A stretch of 45,265 nucleotides of DNA from Oscillospiraceae bacterium (GCA_009779995.1 WRDW01000014.1:1-45265), one strand, 5' to 3'. Shown: positions 7,381-16,155, counted from the stretch's first letter. Numbers and translations: made by a program. The notes: generated by a model not told the origin, from the sequence alone.

Positions 7381-8589
7381 ATGGCACTCATCGTGCAAAA
7401 ATACGGCGGCACTTCCGTGGCCGACGCGGACTGCCTGCGCAACGTGGCGCGGATCATCGCGGACACCTATAAAAAGGGCGACGACGTGGTGGTGGTGGTC
7501 TCCGCCCAGGGGGATACCACCGATGACCTCATCGCCAAGGCGAAGGAGATCACGGGGAGCCCGCAAAAGCGCGAGCTGGACGTCCTGCTCTCCGCCGGGG
7601 AGACCATGTCCAGCGCCCTGCTGGCCATGGCCGTGCAGGCGCTCGGCTGCCCGGCGGTGTCGCTCCAAGGCTGGCAGGCGGGCTTCCAGACGAGCTCCGC
7701 CTACGGCAGCGCCCGCATCAAAACGATTCAGACCGAGCGCCTGAAAGTCGAGCTGGGCCGCAAGAACGTGGTGATCGTGGCTGGCTTCCAGGGCATCTGC
7801 AGGTACGACGACATCACGACGTTTGGGCGCGGCGGCAGTGACACGACGGCCGTGGCGCTTGCGGCGGCATTACATGCCGACAGATGCCAGTTCTACAAAG
7901 ATGTCGAGGGCGTCTACACCTGCGACCCCAGGAAGGTGAAGGGCGCGCAGAGGCTCAGCGAGATCACCTACGACGAGATGCTGGAGCTGGCGACGCTGGG
8001 CGCGCAGGTGCTCAACAACCGGGCCGTGGAGATGGCCAAAAAGTACAATGTAGAACTGGAAGTTCTCTCGAGTTATGCGCGCAATCCCGGAACGATCGTC
8101 AAGGAGGTAACAACCATGGAAAAAATGCTAGTGCGCGGGGTGACGAAGGACACCGATACGGCGCGCATCTCCGTCGTGGGCGTGGCGGACATCCCCGGCG
8201 TGGCCTTCAAAATCTTCAGCAAGCTGGCCGCGAAGGACATCAACGTGGACATCATCCTGCAATCTGTCGGCCGCGACAACACGAAGGACATCTCCTTCAC
8301 CGTGTCCCGCGCCCATGCCGGCGAGGCCGTGGGTATCCTGGAGGCCATGGACCTCACCGCTGGGCTGCCCCTGGTGTGCGACACGCAGGTCGCGAAAATC
8401 TCCGTGGTCGGCGCGGGGATGGAGACGCACCCCGGCACGGCCTCGAAGATGTTCGAGGCACTCTACGGCGCGGACATCAACATCCAGATGATCTCCACCA
8501 GCGAGATCAAAATCTCCGTGCTCATCGAGCAGGCCCAGGCGGACAGGGCCGTGGCGGCGGTGCACAACGCCTTTTTCCCCGAAGGGTAA
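7381..8589 (+). CDS. lysC: Aspartate kinase (alpha subunit)
   Basis: A 402-residue aspartokinase that phosphorylates aspartate at the head of the lysine, threonine and methionine pathways. The kinase motif KYGGTSVAD is at residues 7-15, and TTFGRGGSDTTAVALAAAL with YKDVEGVYTCDPR follow at about 143-185. Two ACT domains occupy residues 255-400 (RISVVGVADIPGVAFKIFSK; AKISVVGAGMETHPGTAS), as in lysine- or threonine-regulated enzymes of Firmicutes. ATG lies 7 bases after GGAGG (7369-7373). The gene carries a second, internal translation start at 8116 (see next entry). Its neighbour hom acts in the same pathway. Confidence 0.94.
   Translation: MALIVQKYGGTSVADADCLRNVARIIADTYKKGDDVVVVVSAQGDTTDDLIAKAKEITGSPQKRELDVLLSAGETMSSALLAMAVQALGCPAVSLQGWQAGFQTSSAYGSARIKTIQTERLKVELGRKNVVIVAGFQGICRYDDITTFGRGGSDTTAVALAAALHADRCQFYKDVEGVYTCDPRKVKGAQRLSEITYDEMLELATLGAQVLNNRAVEMAKKYNVELEVLSSYARNPGTIVKEVTTMEKMLVRGVTKDTDTARISVVGVADIPGVAFKIFSKLAAKDINVDIILQSVGRDNTKDISFTVSRAHAGEAVGILEAMDLTAGLPLVCDTQVAKISVVGAGMETHPGTASKMFEALYGADINIQMISTSEIKISVLIEQAQADRAVAAVHNAFFPEG
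8116..8589 (+). CDS. Internal in-frame start: aspartate kinase beta subunit
   Basis: Codon 246 of lysC is an ATG preceded by a perfect AAGGAGGT at 8101-8108 with 7 bases between. Translation from here gives a 157-residue protein beginning MEKMLVRGVTKDTDTARISV, that is, exactly both ACT domains. In Bacillus subtilis aspartokinase II and in Corynebacterium lysC, a beta subunit of about 160-170 residues is made in the same way and joins the alpha chain in an alpha2beta2 enzyme. The position, length and ribosome binding site here fit that arrangement, so a separate regulatory subunit is very likely. Confidence 0.75.
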   Translation: MEKMLVRGVTKDTDTARISVVGVADIPGVAFKIFSKLAAKDINVDIILQSVGRDNTKDISFTVSRAHAGEAVGILEAMDLTAGLPLVCDTQVAKISVVGAGMETHPGTASKMFEALYGADINIQMISTSEIKISVLIEQAQADRAVAAVHNAFFPEG

Positions 8590-8663
8590 AAAAGGAGTAA
8601 GGCGTTGGCTCTCTTGTCCTGAGCCTGCGGCGCGGGCGTCTGCGGCGCGAGCGAAAATTTTTC

Positions 8664-8691
8664 TTGACATTTCCCCGTATTTTGGTATAAT
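8664..8691 (+). promoter_or_regulatory. Consensus sigma-A promoter for small membrane protein gene
   Basis: TTGACA at 8664-8669 and TATAAT at 8686-8691 are both perfect consensus boxes with a 16-base spacer. It points to the 40-codon gene at 8727. Confidence 0.85.
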
Positions 8692-8726
8692 GGAGAAAAA
8701 TCAGAATAGGGGGTGCGAAAACCATA

Positions 8727-8849
8727 ATGGTCATTCTTCCGTTCGTAATCTCGGCGATTTCCCTACTGATCGGCCTGGTCAACATCGTCGTTATGTGGCC
8801 CGCCATCATCAACTCGGTCTATGAATTCATCGCGAGAATCTTCCTGTAA
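8727..8849 (+). CDS. 40-residue hydrophobic membrane peptide
   Basis: A short gene with its own consensus promoter. It encodes MVILPFVISAISLLIGLVNI followed by VVMWPAIINSVYEFIARIFL, a single long hydrophobic helix with almost no charged residues. A GGGGG-type ribosome binding site (8709-8713) lies 13 bases before the ATG, rather far. A hairpin follows at 8860. Strong promoter, tiny single-helix product and isolated position resemble type I toxin peptides or small membrane-protein regulators, but I recognise no family. The other possible meaning is a non-coding RNA with a chance open frame. Confidence 0.55.
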   Translation: MVILPFVISAISLLIGLVNIVVMWPAIINSVYEFIARIFL

Positions 8850-8859
8850 AGCGTAAAAA

Positions 8860-8899
8860 CCAACCGCCGCCCTGCGCGCAAACGCGGGGCGGGCGTTGG
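8860..8899 (-). terminator. Terminator of degV, probably bidirectional
   Basis: A 17-bp GC-rich stem (8860-8876 with 8883-8899, a few mismatches) lies between the small peptide gene and the convergent degV gene. On the minus strand it is followed by TTTTT (plus 8855-8859), a good terminator for degV; on the plus strand the T-run is weak (GCTTTT). Confidence 0.7.
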
Positions 8900-8908
8900 C
8901 ATTGCTTT

Positions 8909-9775
8909 TCACTTTTCCATCCCCACCAGGCCGAAGCAGCCGCCGCCGCAGTGCGCCGTGGTGGTTCCGCCCACGCGGCCCTCCAGCTCCAGGCGGCCCA
9001 CGTAGGGCTGCAGCAGCTCCAGGGCCAGGGCGTACATGCGCTCGCGCGCCTCGGGCGCAATATCGGCCGTGTGCACCAGGTAGCACTCGGCGCTGTCGCA
9101 TTCCCCCAGGAAGCGCCGCGCGGTATCCCGCAGCCAGGCCCCGGCGGGGTCCTTGCCGCGGTACTTCTTGCCTATGGTCTGCCCGCCCGTATCGCCGTGG
9201 AACTGCACGGCGGGGTGGAGCCCCAGCAGGTTGGCCCCCAGGGCCAGCACCCCCGGGCAGCGCCCGCTTTTTGAGATAAAATCCAGGGCGTCCAGGTAGT
9301 AGACGCCCCAGACCTTCTCCCGCAGCCGCGTGAGCCGCGCGGCGATCTGCTGTGCCGCCAGGCCCTCCTCCCGCAGCCGGTGGGCGTGCAGGCAAAGCAG
9401 GCCCTGGGAGACGCTGAAGTTCAGGCTGTCCACCACGTGGACCTCCCCTTCGGCCTCCCGCGCGCCCAGCACGGCGTTTTGGTGGCAGGCGGAGTATTTG
9501 TGGTTGATCGTGACGTGCACGACGGCCTCTCCCCGCCGCGTAAATCCCTCGAAGAAAGATTTAAAGGCCTCGGGCGGCGGCGCGGCCGTCATGGGGATGG
9601 CGCGGCGCAGCCGGTGGGCCTCCAGGATGTCCTCCGGGGCGATGTCCACGCCGTCCAGGCAGGTCTTCCCCTCCAGCAGGATGCGCATGGGCACGGTCTC
9701 CAACCCAACCTGCGCGCGTAAGCGCGGCGGCAGGTCGGCGGTGCTGTCGCCCGTGATGGCGATCTGTTTGGTCAT
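8909..9775 (-). CDS. DegV family fatty-acid-binding protein
   Basis: A 288-residue DegV protein. The N-terminal ITGDSTADLPP (residues 7-17) and the PMTAAPPPEAF segment are the family hallmarks that bind the fatty-acid carboxylate. SACHQNAVLGA and DFISKSGRCPGVLALGANLL match later conserved parts. DegV/FakB proteins present fatty acids to the kinase FakA for phosphorylation before entry into phospholipids; whether this copy serves FakA cannot be seen here, and no fakA is in the window. The start is supported by AAGGGGAC upstream on the minus strand (9781-9788). Convergent with the small membrane peptide gene. Confidence 0.88.
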   Translation of the reverse strand: MTKQIAITGDSTADLPPRLRAQVGLETVPMRILLEGKTCLDGVDIAPEDILEAHRLRRAIPMTAAPPPEAFKSFFEGFTRRGEAVVHVTINHKYSACHQNAVLGAREAEGEVHVVDSLNFSVSQGLLCLHAHRLREEGLAAQQIAARLTRLREKVWGVYYLDALDFISKSGRCPGVLALGANLLGLHPAVQFHGDTGGQTIGKKYRGKDPAGAWLRDTARRFLGECDSAECYLVHTADIAPEARERMYALALELLQPYVGRLELEGRVGGTTTAHCGGGCFGLVGMEK

Positions 9776-9878
9776 ATCATAGTCCCCTTATTGTCTTCCA
9801 ATGGAGTCCCCTTCTTAGATTTGTCGCCCGCCAGATAAAAATTCCTGCGCGCGGAGAAAATTTTTTGTCAAAAAAAAC

Positions 9879-9907
9879 TTGTTTCCCTTCGCCGCTTATG
9901 ATATAAT
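9879..9907 (+). promoter_or_regulatory. Promoter for zinc-ribbon membrane protein gene
   Basis: TTGTTT at 9879-9884 and TATAAT at 9902-9907 with a 17-base spacer; the gene starts 31 bases further on. Confidence 0.7.
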
Positions 9908-9938
9908 GTGTTTAATCTAGCAAAAAGGAGCGATACGT

Positions 9939-10781
9939 ATGGCGGCACACTGCCCCAACCCGGCTTGCAACTATAAGCTGAAACTCACCGACTGGAAGCC
10001 CAACTGCCCCGATTGCGGCACGAACATCCTCTATTACAAGATGGAGGAGCGCCTGCTGGCCGAGGCCGACCAGGTGGAGCTGGCCAACGCCGCCTTCCAG
10101 AAGAAGACTGACCGCGCCAAGGCCGCGGTGGTGGGCAACAACTGGGCCATTGCCCGCCTGGTGCTTCTGGTAGTGCCCCTGCTCACCCTGCTGCTGCCCC
10201 TGGGCAAGGTTGCGATACACGGCCCCTTCGTGGAGAAGACCGCGAGCCTCGGCGTCATCGGCCTGGTGGACGTGGTGGGGAGCCTGAACACCGACGTGCT
10301 GCTGGCCATGGTGGGCGATTCCGTGATGCAGCCGGCTTTCATTTGGTGCGTACTGGCCATCCTCGGCCTGGTGCTGGTGGTGCTGGCGATTCTGGGCGGC
10401 CTTGCCACCTGCTGGCTGGCGCGCAGCCCCGCCGGGTTCAAGCGCACGATCCTCTTCTTCGTTTTGGGCTTCGGCGGCGCGGTGCTGGCCCCCGTGGCCC
10501 TGCTCCAGTTCGGCAATAAGCTCGCCGCCATCCTGCCAGGCGCCATGACCGTGCAGGTGCAGTGGGGCGTATTCGTGGTGATGCTGTCCTTCCTGCTGAT
10601 CCTCGGCATCAATATCTACATCAAGGCCACCGGGGACATCCCCGTGGTGAACAAGCAGTGCTGGATCAGCGGCTTCCCCGAGGAGGAGGTGCTGGAGAAG
10701 CTGGCACAGGGCCTCACCCTGGAGGACATGCGCAGGGAAAGGGACGAGAGGGAGAAGGCGGAAGCGGCCGAAGCTGAATAG
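9939..10781 (+). CDS. Zinc-ribbon membrane protein, unknown function
   Basis: A 280-residue protein. An N-terminal zinc ribbon is formed by CPNPAC and CPDC (residues 5-27). Four hydrophobic segments follow, at about residues 70-90, 126-150, 166-188 and 207-228, and a charged C-terminal tail (EDMRRERDEREKAEAAEAE) suggests a coiled helix in the cytoplasm. ATG 9939 follows AAAAGGAG (9924-9931). It may sense metal or bind nucleic acid or protein at the membrane, but I recognise no family. A smaller protein of similar plan (zinc ribbon plus membrane helices) is encoded at 16156. Confidence 0.65.
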   Translation: MAAHCPNPACNYKLKLTDWKPNCPDCGTNILYYKMEERLLAEADQVELANAAFQKKTDRAKAAVVGNNWAIARLVLLVVPLLTLLLPLGKVAIHGPFVEKTASLGVIGLVDVVGSLNTDVLLAMVGDSVMQPAFIWCVLAILGLVLVVLAILGGLATCWLARSPAGFKRTILFFVLGFGGAVLAPVALLQFGNKLAAILPGAMTVQVQWGVFVVMLSFLLILGINIYIKATGDIPVVNKQCWISGFPEEEVLEKLAQGLTLEDMRRERDEREKAEAAEAE

Positions 10782-10802
10782 ACACCCCGGCGCTGCGCGC
10801 CA

Positions 10803-10821
10803 CCCCCCTCTAAGAGGGGGG
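10803..10821 (+). terminator. Hairpin, possible terminator
   Basis: CCCCCCTC (10803-10810) pairs with GAGGGGGG (10814-10821) around a TAA loop; the downstream sequence has only a short pyrimidine run (CTTCCTGT), so termination strength is uncertain. Confidence 0.45.
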
Positions 10822-10879
10822 CTTCCTGTGCGCTTATCAGGGTGTTCTGGCAACACTACATTAATATAGGGAGGGCACT

Positions 10880-11437
10880 ATGAGAAAAGCAATCGCGGCG
10901 TTTCTGGCAACCATCTTGGGGGTCTTCGGCATTGCTGTCGTGGACAAGGCGCTTGAGGATCGCGTGTCTGCGCTGGAGGCGGAGGTATCATCACTGGCCG
11001 CTATACACAATACTGAGCCGCCAACAACTGTTGTGTATACCACAGACACCACGACGCCCACCACGACCACGACGCCCACCACGACGACGATTGGCACCAC
11101 GACTACAATTGATATGTACGCATGGAGGGATTATGCGCCCGCTGGAGCTCCCTATTTTAGATTTGTTGGCCCCATACGACTGCACATTACAGAATACAAG
11201 TGGAGAGTAACTTCTTTCATTCCAAAAAGCGATGACCCACAAACCCCTGATGAGCTTTATGATAGGTACGAGTATGAATTTTCCGTAAAAGGAACGGCAC
11301 CCATTTCGTGTGCCGGGTTAACTCTATACTATTCAGGGCCGAACGGAAGCACTGTTATTGAGGCTGATGGTAGCTTCGCCATCGAATACGAAGCAAACGG
11401 TAGCCTAACGCCTATTATCTTCAGTAAAATCGAGTAA
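10880..11437 (+). CDS. Membrane-anchored surface protein with Thr-rich linker
   Basis: A 185-residue protein. A signal/anchor helix at residues 4-22 is followed by a short heptad-like segment (ALEDRVSALEAEVSSLAAI) and a low-complexity Thr/Pro linker at residues 48-78, encoded by imperfect tandem copies of ACGACGCCCACC (11048-11101). The C-terminal 105 residues form a strand-rich domain (RFVGPIRLHITEYKWRVTSF, SCAGLTLYYSGPNGS) of unknown type. The base composition of the last 300 bases is AT-richer than the neighbours. The layout is that of a cell-surface domain on a stalk. ATG follows GGGAGGG at 10870-10876. Confidence 0.6.
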   Translation: MRKAIAAFLATILGVFGIAVVDKALEDRVSALEAEVSSLAAIHNTEPPTTVVYTTDTTTPTTTTTPTTTTIGTTTTIDMYAWRDYAPAGAPYFRFVGPIRLHITEYKWRVTSFIPKSDDPQTPDELYDRYEYEFSVKGTAPISCAGLTLYYSGPNGSTVIEADGSFAIEYEANGSLTPIIFSKIE

Positions 11438-11464
11438 ATAAGTCGAAGTGAAAGGCGGCGCAGT

Positions 11465-12375
11465 ATGCCTGACAAGAAAGACGCGCTGAAGCTGTTTGAC
11501 GACGCATCGCCCGTGCGGGCGGTGTGGGATGAGGACGCCGAAAAGTGGTGGTTCTCGGTCGTAGACATCTGCGCCGTGCTGACTGACAGCGACTATCAGA
11601 GGGCCCGCAACTACTGGAAGTGGCTGAAGGGAAAACTGACGCAAGAGGGGAGTCAGTTGGTTAGCGACACTAACCAACTGGACGGTAAGTCGGTATCAGG
11701 TTGTTACCATCTGAAAATGCAATCCGCAGACGGAAAATACTACATGACCGACGTAATGGATACCGAACAGGTGTTGCGCCTGATCCAGTCCATACCTTCG
11801 CCAAAGGCGGAGCCGTTCAAGCTGTGGCTGGCGAAGGTCGGCAATGAGCGCATTGACGAAACCATCGACCCGGAGCTCTCTATCGACAGGGCCGTCCGGG
11901 ACTACAAGCGCCTGGGCTACAGCGAGAGCTGGATCAACCAACGCATCAAGTCCATAGAGGTGCGCAAGGCCATGACCGACGAATGGGACAGGAGCGGGGT
12001 GCAGGGCCAGGAATACGCCTCGCTGACCGACCTGATGTCGCGCACATGGAGCGGGATGACCACCGGCCAATACAAGCGCTTCAAGGACCTGACGAAAGAA
12101 AACCTCCGGGACCACATGACCAATACAGAGCTGGTTCTGAACATGCTTGCGGAGGTGGCGGCGACGATATTTCAGTTGTGAAAAATCCGGAGGGGTATCA
12201 GGAGAGCGCGGAGGTCGCCCGCGAGGGAGCGGAAACGGCGAAGGCGGCAAGACTGCGCCTGGAGCAAAGCACCGGCAAACCGGTCGTCAATCCCGCGAAC
12301 GCAAAAGGGCTTCAACAGGCCGCGCAGCAAAAGAAGATTGATTCGCAGCCCGAAAGAGATATTGGACAACATTAG
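11465..12375 (+). pseudogene. BRO-family phage antirepressor, frameshifted
   Basis: The first frame (from ATG 11465) has the Bro-N pattern VRAVWDEDAEKWWFSVVDIC, then MTDVMDTEQVLRLIQSIPSP and LAKVGNERIDETIDPE, the usual order in BRO/antirepressor proteins of phages and integrated elements. It stops at 12181 after NMLAEVAATIFQL. The normal continuation is present in another frame from about 12169: ISVVKNPEGYQESAEVAREG through KPVVNPANAKGLQQAA, ending at 12375. One missing base near 12167 (ACGATATT, perhaps from ACGGATATT) explains it. So the 300-residue protein is broken, or the base is a sequencing error. The isolated gene is likely a relic of a mobile element. Confidence 0.75.
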
Positions 12376-12387
12376 CATAAAAAACCT

Positions 12388-12421
12388 CCCTCCCCCGCAA
12401 ACTAGCGGGGGAGGGACTTTT
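12388..12421 (+). terminator. Terminator whose 3' arm holds the next gene's Shine-Dalgarno
   Basis: A perfect 11-bp stem CCCTCCCCCGC/GCGGGGGAGGG (12388-12398, 12405-12415) is followed by ACTTTTTA. The right arm GGGGGAGGG also sits 7 bases before ATG 12423, where a ribosome binding site is expected. Confidence 0.75.
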
Positions 12422-12422
12422 T

Positions 12423-13841
12423 ATGTCCAATTTATTCAGCAAGGACTTCGAGAAGAACAGAAAAGCCATGCGCGCGCTGCTGCGGGTGGACAGCAGCTTC
12501 GACATCCTCACCCGCGCGGTGCTCATGGAGGGCAAGCGCGCGGAGATCTATTTCGTGGACGGCATGGTGCGCAGCGAGAGCCTGGAGAAAATCCTCGGCC
12601 TGCTGCTGCAGCTGCCCGCCGGGGCCCTGGAGAAGGGCACGGCGGAGGACTTCGCCGCCCGCGCCGTGCCCTACGGCGAGACCGACGCGGTGGCCGACCC
12701 GGCGGCCTTCGCCGCCTTCGTGCTCTCGGGCTGCGTGGGGCTGCTGCTGGAGGGCTACGACCGGGCCGTGCTCATCGACGTGCGCGAGTACCCCACCCGG
12801 CCCGTGATGGAGCCCGAGAACGACCGCGTGCTGCGCGGCCCCCGGGAGGGCTTCGTGGAATCCCTGCTGGTGAACACCGCCATGGTGCGCCGCCATATCC
12901 GCGACCCCAGGCTCACCATGGAGCTCATACAGGCGGGCGGGCGCTCCCACACCGATGTCGTCCTGTGCTACCTGGAGGACAGGGCGGATCAGAAAATTCT
13001 CGGGCGCCTGCGCAAAAAGCTGCGCGAAATTCATGTCAATACCCTCACCATGGGGTTGCAGAGCCTGACGGAATGCATGACGCGCGGGCAGTGGTGGAAC
13101 CCCTTCCCCCGGGCGCGCTATACCGAGCGCCCCGACACCGCCGCCGCCAGCGTGGCCGAGGGGCAGATTCTCCTGCTGATGGACAACACGCCCGCCGGGA
13201 TGATCCTCCCCACGGGCATACTGGATTTTTTGCAGGACACGAATGACTACTGCTTCCTGCCCGTCACGGGGACCTACCTGCGCTGGCTGCGCCTGCTGGT
13301 CTCTGTTGCCGGTACGCTCCTCACCCCGCTGTGGTATCTGGCCGTGACCCATCCGGAATCCCTGCCCGAGGGGCTCAATATTCTCAAAATACACGAGCAG
13401 ATCGGCGTGCCGGTGCTGCTCCAGCTGCTGCTGATTGAGGCCGTGGTGGGCACGCTCAAGCTCGCCTCCCTCAACACGCCGCCCGCCCTGAGCGGCTCCT
13501 TCGCGGTGATAGGCGCTTTGGTGCTGGGGGAGTTCGCCGTGCGCAGCGAGCTGCTGGTGCCTGAGGCCGTGCTGCTCATGGCCTTCGTGGCCGTAGCCAA
13601 CTTCGCCCAGCCCAGCTACGAGCTCGGCTACGCGCTGATGTTCGCCCGCATCGCGATTCTGCTCTGTTCGGCGCTGCTGGGCTGGTGGGGCCTGCTGGCC
13701 GGGGGCGCGCTGCTGCTGGCGACCGTCAGCTGCACGAAGACCATCGCCGGTACGAGCTACTGGTACCCCCTGATCCCTTTCAACGGCAGGGCGCTGTCGC
13801 GGCTGCTGTTCCGCAGGGCGATCAACAGGGACAATTCGTAA
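12423..13841 (+). CDS. GerA/SpoVAF-type spore germination protein
   Basis: A 472-residue membrane protein of the GerA A-subunit family. The hydrophilic N-terminal half includes LRGPREGFVESLLVNTAMVR (residues 139-158), the best-known family signature, and NTPAGMILP at residue 258. The C-terminal half has about five membrane segments (residues 295-460). Members are either germinant receptor A subunits (with B and C partners) or SpoVAF, linked to dipicolinate release in spores. No B or C gene lies next to it, which favours an orphan or SpoVAF-like role. The N-terminal MSNLFSKDFEKNRKAMRALL also fits SpoVAF-type proteins. It shows that the organism forms spores or descends from spore formers. Confidence 0.85.
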   Translation: MSNLFSKDFEKNRKAMRALLRVDSSFDILTRAVLMEGKRAEIYFVDGMVRSESLEKILGLLLQLPAGALEKGTAEDFAARAVPYGETDAVADPAAFAAFVLSGCVGLLLEGYDRAVLIDVREYPTRPVMEPENDRVLRGPREGFVESLLVNTAMVRRHIRDPRLTMELIQAGGRSHTDVVLCYLEDRADQKILGRLRKKLREIHVNTLTMGLQSLTECMTRGQWWNPFPRARYTERPDTAAASVAEGQILLLMDNTPAGMILPTGILDFLQDTNDYCFLPVTGTYLRWLRLLVSVAGTLLTPLWYLAVTHPESLPEGLNILKIHEQIGVPVLLQLLLIEAVVGTLKLASLNTPPALSGSFAVIGALVLGEFAVRSELLVPEAVLLMAFVAVANFAQPSYELGYALMFARIAILLCSALLGWWGLLAGGALLLATVSCTKTIAGTSYWYPLIPFNGRALSRLLFRRAINRDNS

Positions 13842-13848
13842 AATTCCC

Positions 13849-13877
13849 TTGACATCCTCCCCCATTCACGCTAAAAT
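13849..13877 (+). promoter_or_regulatory. Sigma-A promoter
   Basis: TTGACA at 13849-13854 and TAAAAT at 13872-13877, spacer 17 bases, upstream of the secreted protein gene at 13908. Confidence 0.8.
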
Positions 13878-13907
13878 AGAGGCACAATTATAATGGAGGG
13901 ATGCCAC

Positions 13908-14726
13908 ATGAAAAAGACCTTTTGCATTCTGCTCGCACTGCTCATGTTGTGCGGGGCCTTTGCGCTCGGCACGGCGGCGCAGGAGCAATTTGACCCACTC
14001 AGCAATAAGTTCGGCCTGCTCGATGAGGACTACGACCTCTTCGCTGAGGACTTCGGCCTGTTCGATGCCGAAGCTTTTGCCGAAGCCGACGACGGCTTCG
14101 ACGAGGAGCTCTACGCGCGCGGCGAGGCGCTGCTGCGCGGGACGCTCGACGTGCTCACCGGCGATGGATGGACGATTCACTATGGCGCCGACTCCGTCAT
14201 CTCCTACAACGGCACGCTGTTCGCCACCACCTGGGGCATACAGCGCGGAATCCGGCTGTTTAACGCGGACGTGTACTATGCGTCCTACCTGGATTACCGC
14301 ATGTATTTTGACCTCACGCCCACGGAACCCAGCACATACACCCGGCAGCTTATAACTCTGGTCAACCTTGAGATGGATGCGCTGGAGTTCAGCGTAAGGG
14401 AGGGCAGCAACGGCCTGGTCACGGTTTCCGTAGATGCGGGCGCAGGGTATACTTACACGCTTTCCTTCAGAAACGACGCGCTGAGCGGCTTAGCGATGCG
14501 CACACAAACTGAATGGGGCGGCGACAATAATTCTATTTCGTCCATAAGACATCTTCTCCCGACGGCGCAGAGTAACCTGTTCAACCTGCGCTGGATGATC
14601 AAAATGCCCGGCTCTTGGTTTGACCCAATCAGGATTTTGTTTTTCCCCTTCAATATGTTCCGCATGTGGGTCAGGACGATAGCGAGTTTGTTTGGCTTCG
14701 ACTGGTGGACGCCCGATTATCCATAA
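13908..14726 (+). CDS. Secreted acidic protein, unknown function
   Basis: A 272-residue protein with a clear signal peptide (MKKTFCILLALLMLCGAFAL GTAA, cleavage near residue 24). Residues 26-70 are strongly acidic and repetitive (FGLLDEDYDLFAEDFGLFDA). A central strand-rich region follows (GDGWTIHYGADSVISYNGTL, YYASYLDYRMYFDLTP). The last 35 residues are aromatic and hydrophobic (DPIRILFFPFNMFRMWVRTI), perhaps a membrane-associating end. ATG follows GGAGGG at 13895-13900. I recognise no family. It has its own promoter and lies directly before glyS. Confidence 0.6.
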   Translation: MKKTFCILLALLMLCGAFALGTAAQEQFDPLSNKFGLLDEDYDLFAEDFGLFDAEAFAEADDGFDEELYARGEALLRGTLDVLTGDGWTIHYGADSVISYNGTLFATTWGIQRGIRLFNADVYYASYLDYRMYFDLTPTEPSTYTRQLITLVNLEMDALEFSVREGSNGLVTVSVDAGAGYTYTLSFRNDALSGLAMRTQTEWGGDNNSISSIRHLLPTAQSNLFNLRWMIKMPGSWFDPIRILFFPFNMFRMWVRTIASLFGFDWWTPDYP

Positions 14727-14747
14727 AATGCTTTGGAGGTACATAAC

Positions 14748-16145
14748 TTGAACCACGCAGACAAAACCATGGACAAAATCGTCGCCCTTTGCAAGGGGCG
14801 CGGCTTCGTCTACCCCGGCAGCGAAATTTATGGCGGGCTGGCCAACGCCTGGGACTACGGGCCGCTGGGCGCGGCGCTCAAGCGCAACGTGAAGGAGGCC
14901 TGGTGGAAGAAGTTCGTGCAGGAGAGCCCCTACAACGTGGGCGTGGACTGCGCGATCCTGATGAACACCGAGGTCTGGAAGGCCTCGGGCCACGTGGTGA
15001 ATTTTAATGACCCGTTGATCGATTGCAAGTCCTGCAAGATGCGCCATAGGGCTGATAATCTTGTAGATGACTACAATAAAGAGCACGGCATAGAGATGAA
15101 CGCCGACGGCCTGCCGAACGAGGTGCTCACGGCGTACATAAAAGATAACAACATCGCCTGCCCCAACTGCGGCAAAACAGATTTTACTGATATCCGCAAG
15201 TTCAACATGATGTTCAAGACAAAGCAGGGCGCCACCGACGACAGCGCCGCCGAGATTTATCTTAGGCCGGAAACAGCGCAGGGCATGTTCGTGAATTTCA
15301 AGAACGTGCAGCGCACCACGCGGCGCAAGCTGCCCTTCGGCATCGCCCAGATCGGCCCGAGCTTCCGCAACGAGATCACGCCGGGGAATTTTATTTTCCG
15401 GACAAGGGAGTTCGAGCAGATGGAGCTGGAGTTCTTCTGCCAGCCCGGCACGGAGCTCGAATGGTTCGACTACTGGCGGGCCTTCTGTAAAAACTGGCTG
15501 CTGTCGCTGGGCATCAAGGAAGAGAATCTCAGGCTGCGCGACCACGAAAAAGAAAAACTTAGCCATTACAGCAACGCGACGACTGACATAGAATATCTCT
15601 TTCCCTTCGGCTGGGGGGAGCTGTGGGGCGTCGCCAGCCGCACGGATTTCGACCTCAAGGCGCACCAGGCGGCCTCCGGGCAGGACATGACCTACTTTGA
15701 TCAAGAAAAAAACGAGCACTACGTCCCCTGCTGCGTGGAGCCCGCCCTGGGCGCGAACCGCACGTTTTTGATCGCCCTCATCGACGCCTACGACGAGGAG
15801 CTCGTCGACGCCGAAAAGAACGACACGCGCGTGGTGCTGCGCCTGCACCCCTTCCTCGCGCCGGTGAAGGCCGCGATACTGCCGCTCTCCAAGAAGCTCG
15901 CAGAGCCCGCGCAGGCCCTGTATACGCAGCTGTGCAAACGCTTCCCCTGCGAATACGACGACACGGGCTCCATAGGCAAGCGCTACCGCCGCCAGGACGA
16001 AATTGGCACCCCGTTCTGCCTCACCTGGGATTTTGAGAGCGCGAACGACGGCTGCGTCACCGTAAGAGACAGGGATTCCATGGAACAAGTGCGCCTGCCC
16101 GTGGGGGCGCTGGTGGGGTATATACAGGAAAAAATAGAATTTTAG
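14748..16145 (+). CDS. glyS: Glycyl-tRNA synthetase (single-chain, homodimeric type)
   Basis: A 465-residue class II synthetase that charges tRNA-Gly. The opening [20 protein letters not shown] and [19 protein letters not shown] are characteristic of the bacterial/eukaryotic-type dimeric enzyme (also called glyQS). Motif 2 is seen in [16 protein letters not shown] (about residue 201) and motif 3 in [16 protein letters not shown]. The C-terminal anticodon-binding domain begins near [24 protein letters not shown] start at 14748 is chosen because GGAGGT (14735-14740) stands 7 bases before it; ATG 14769 is possible but has no such site. Zinc-binding Cys pairs (CKSC, CPNC) are present. Confidence 0.93.
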   Translation: MNHADKTMDKIVALCKGRGFVYPGSEIYGGLANAWDYGPLGAALKRNVKEAWWKKFVQESPYNVGVDCAILMNTEVWKASGHVVNFNDPLIDCKSCKMRHRADNLVDDYNKEHGIEMNADGLPNEVLTAYIKDNNIACPNCGKTDFTDIRKFNMMFKTKQGATDDSAAEIYLRPETAQGMFVNFKNVQRTTRRKLPFGIAQIGPSFRNEITPGNFIFRTREFEQMELEFFCQPGTELEWFDYWRAFCKNWLLSLGIKEENLRLRDHEKEKLSHYSNATTDIEYLFPFGWGELWGVASRTDFDLKAHQAASGQDMTYFDQEKNEHYVPCCVEPALGANRTFLIALIDAYDEELVDAEKNDTRVVLRLHPFLAPVKAAILPLSKKLAEPAQALYTQLCKRFPCEYDDTGSIGKRYRRQDEIGTPFCLTWDFESANDGCVTVRDRDSMEQVRLPVGALVGYIQEKIEF

Positions 16146-16155
16146 GAGATAGATC

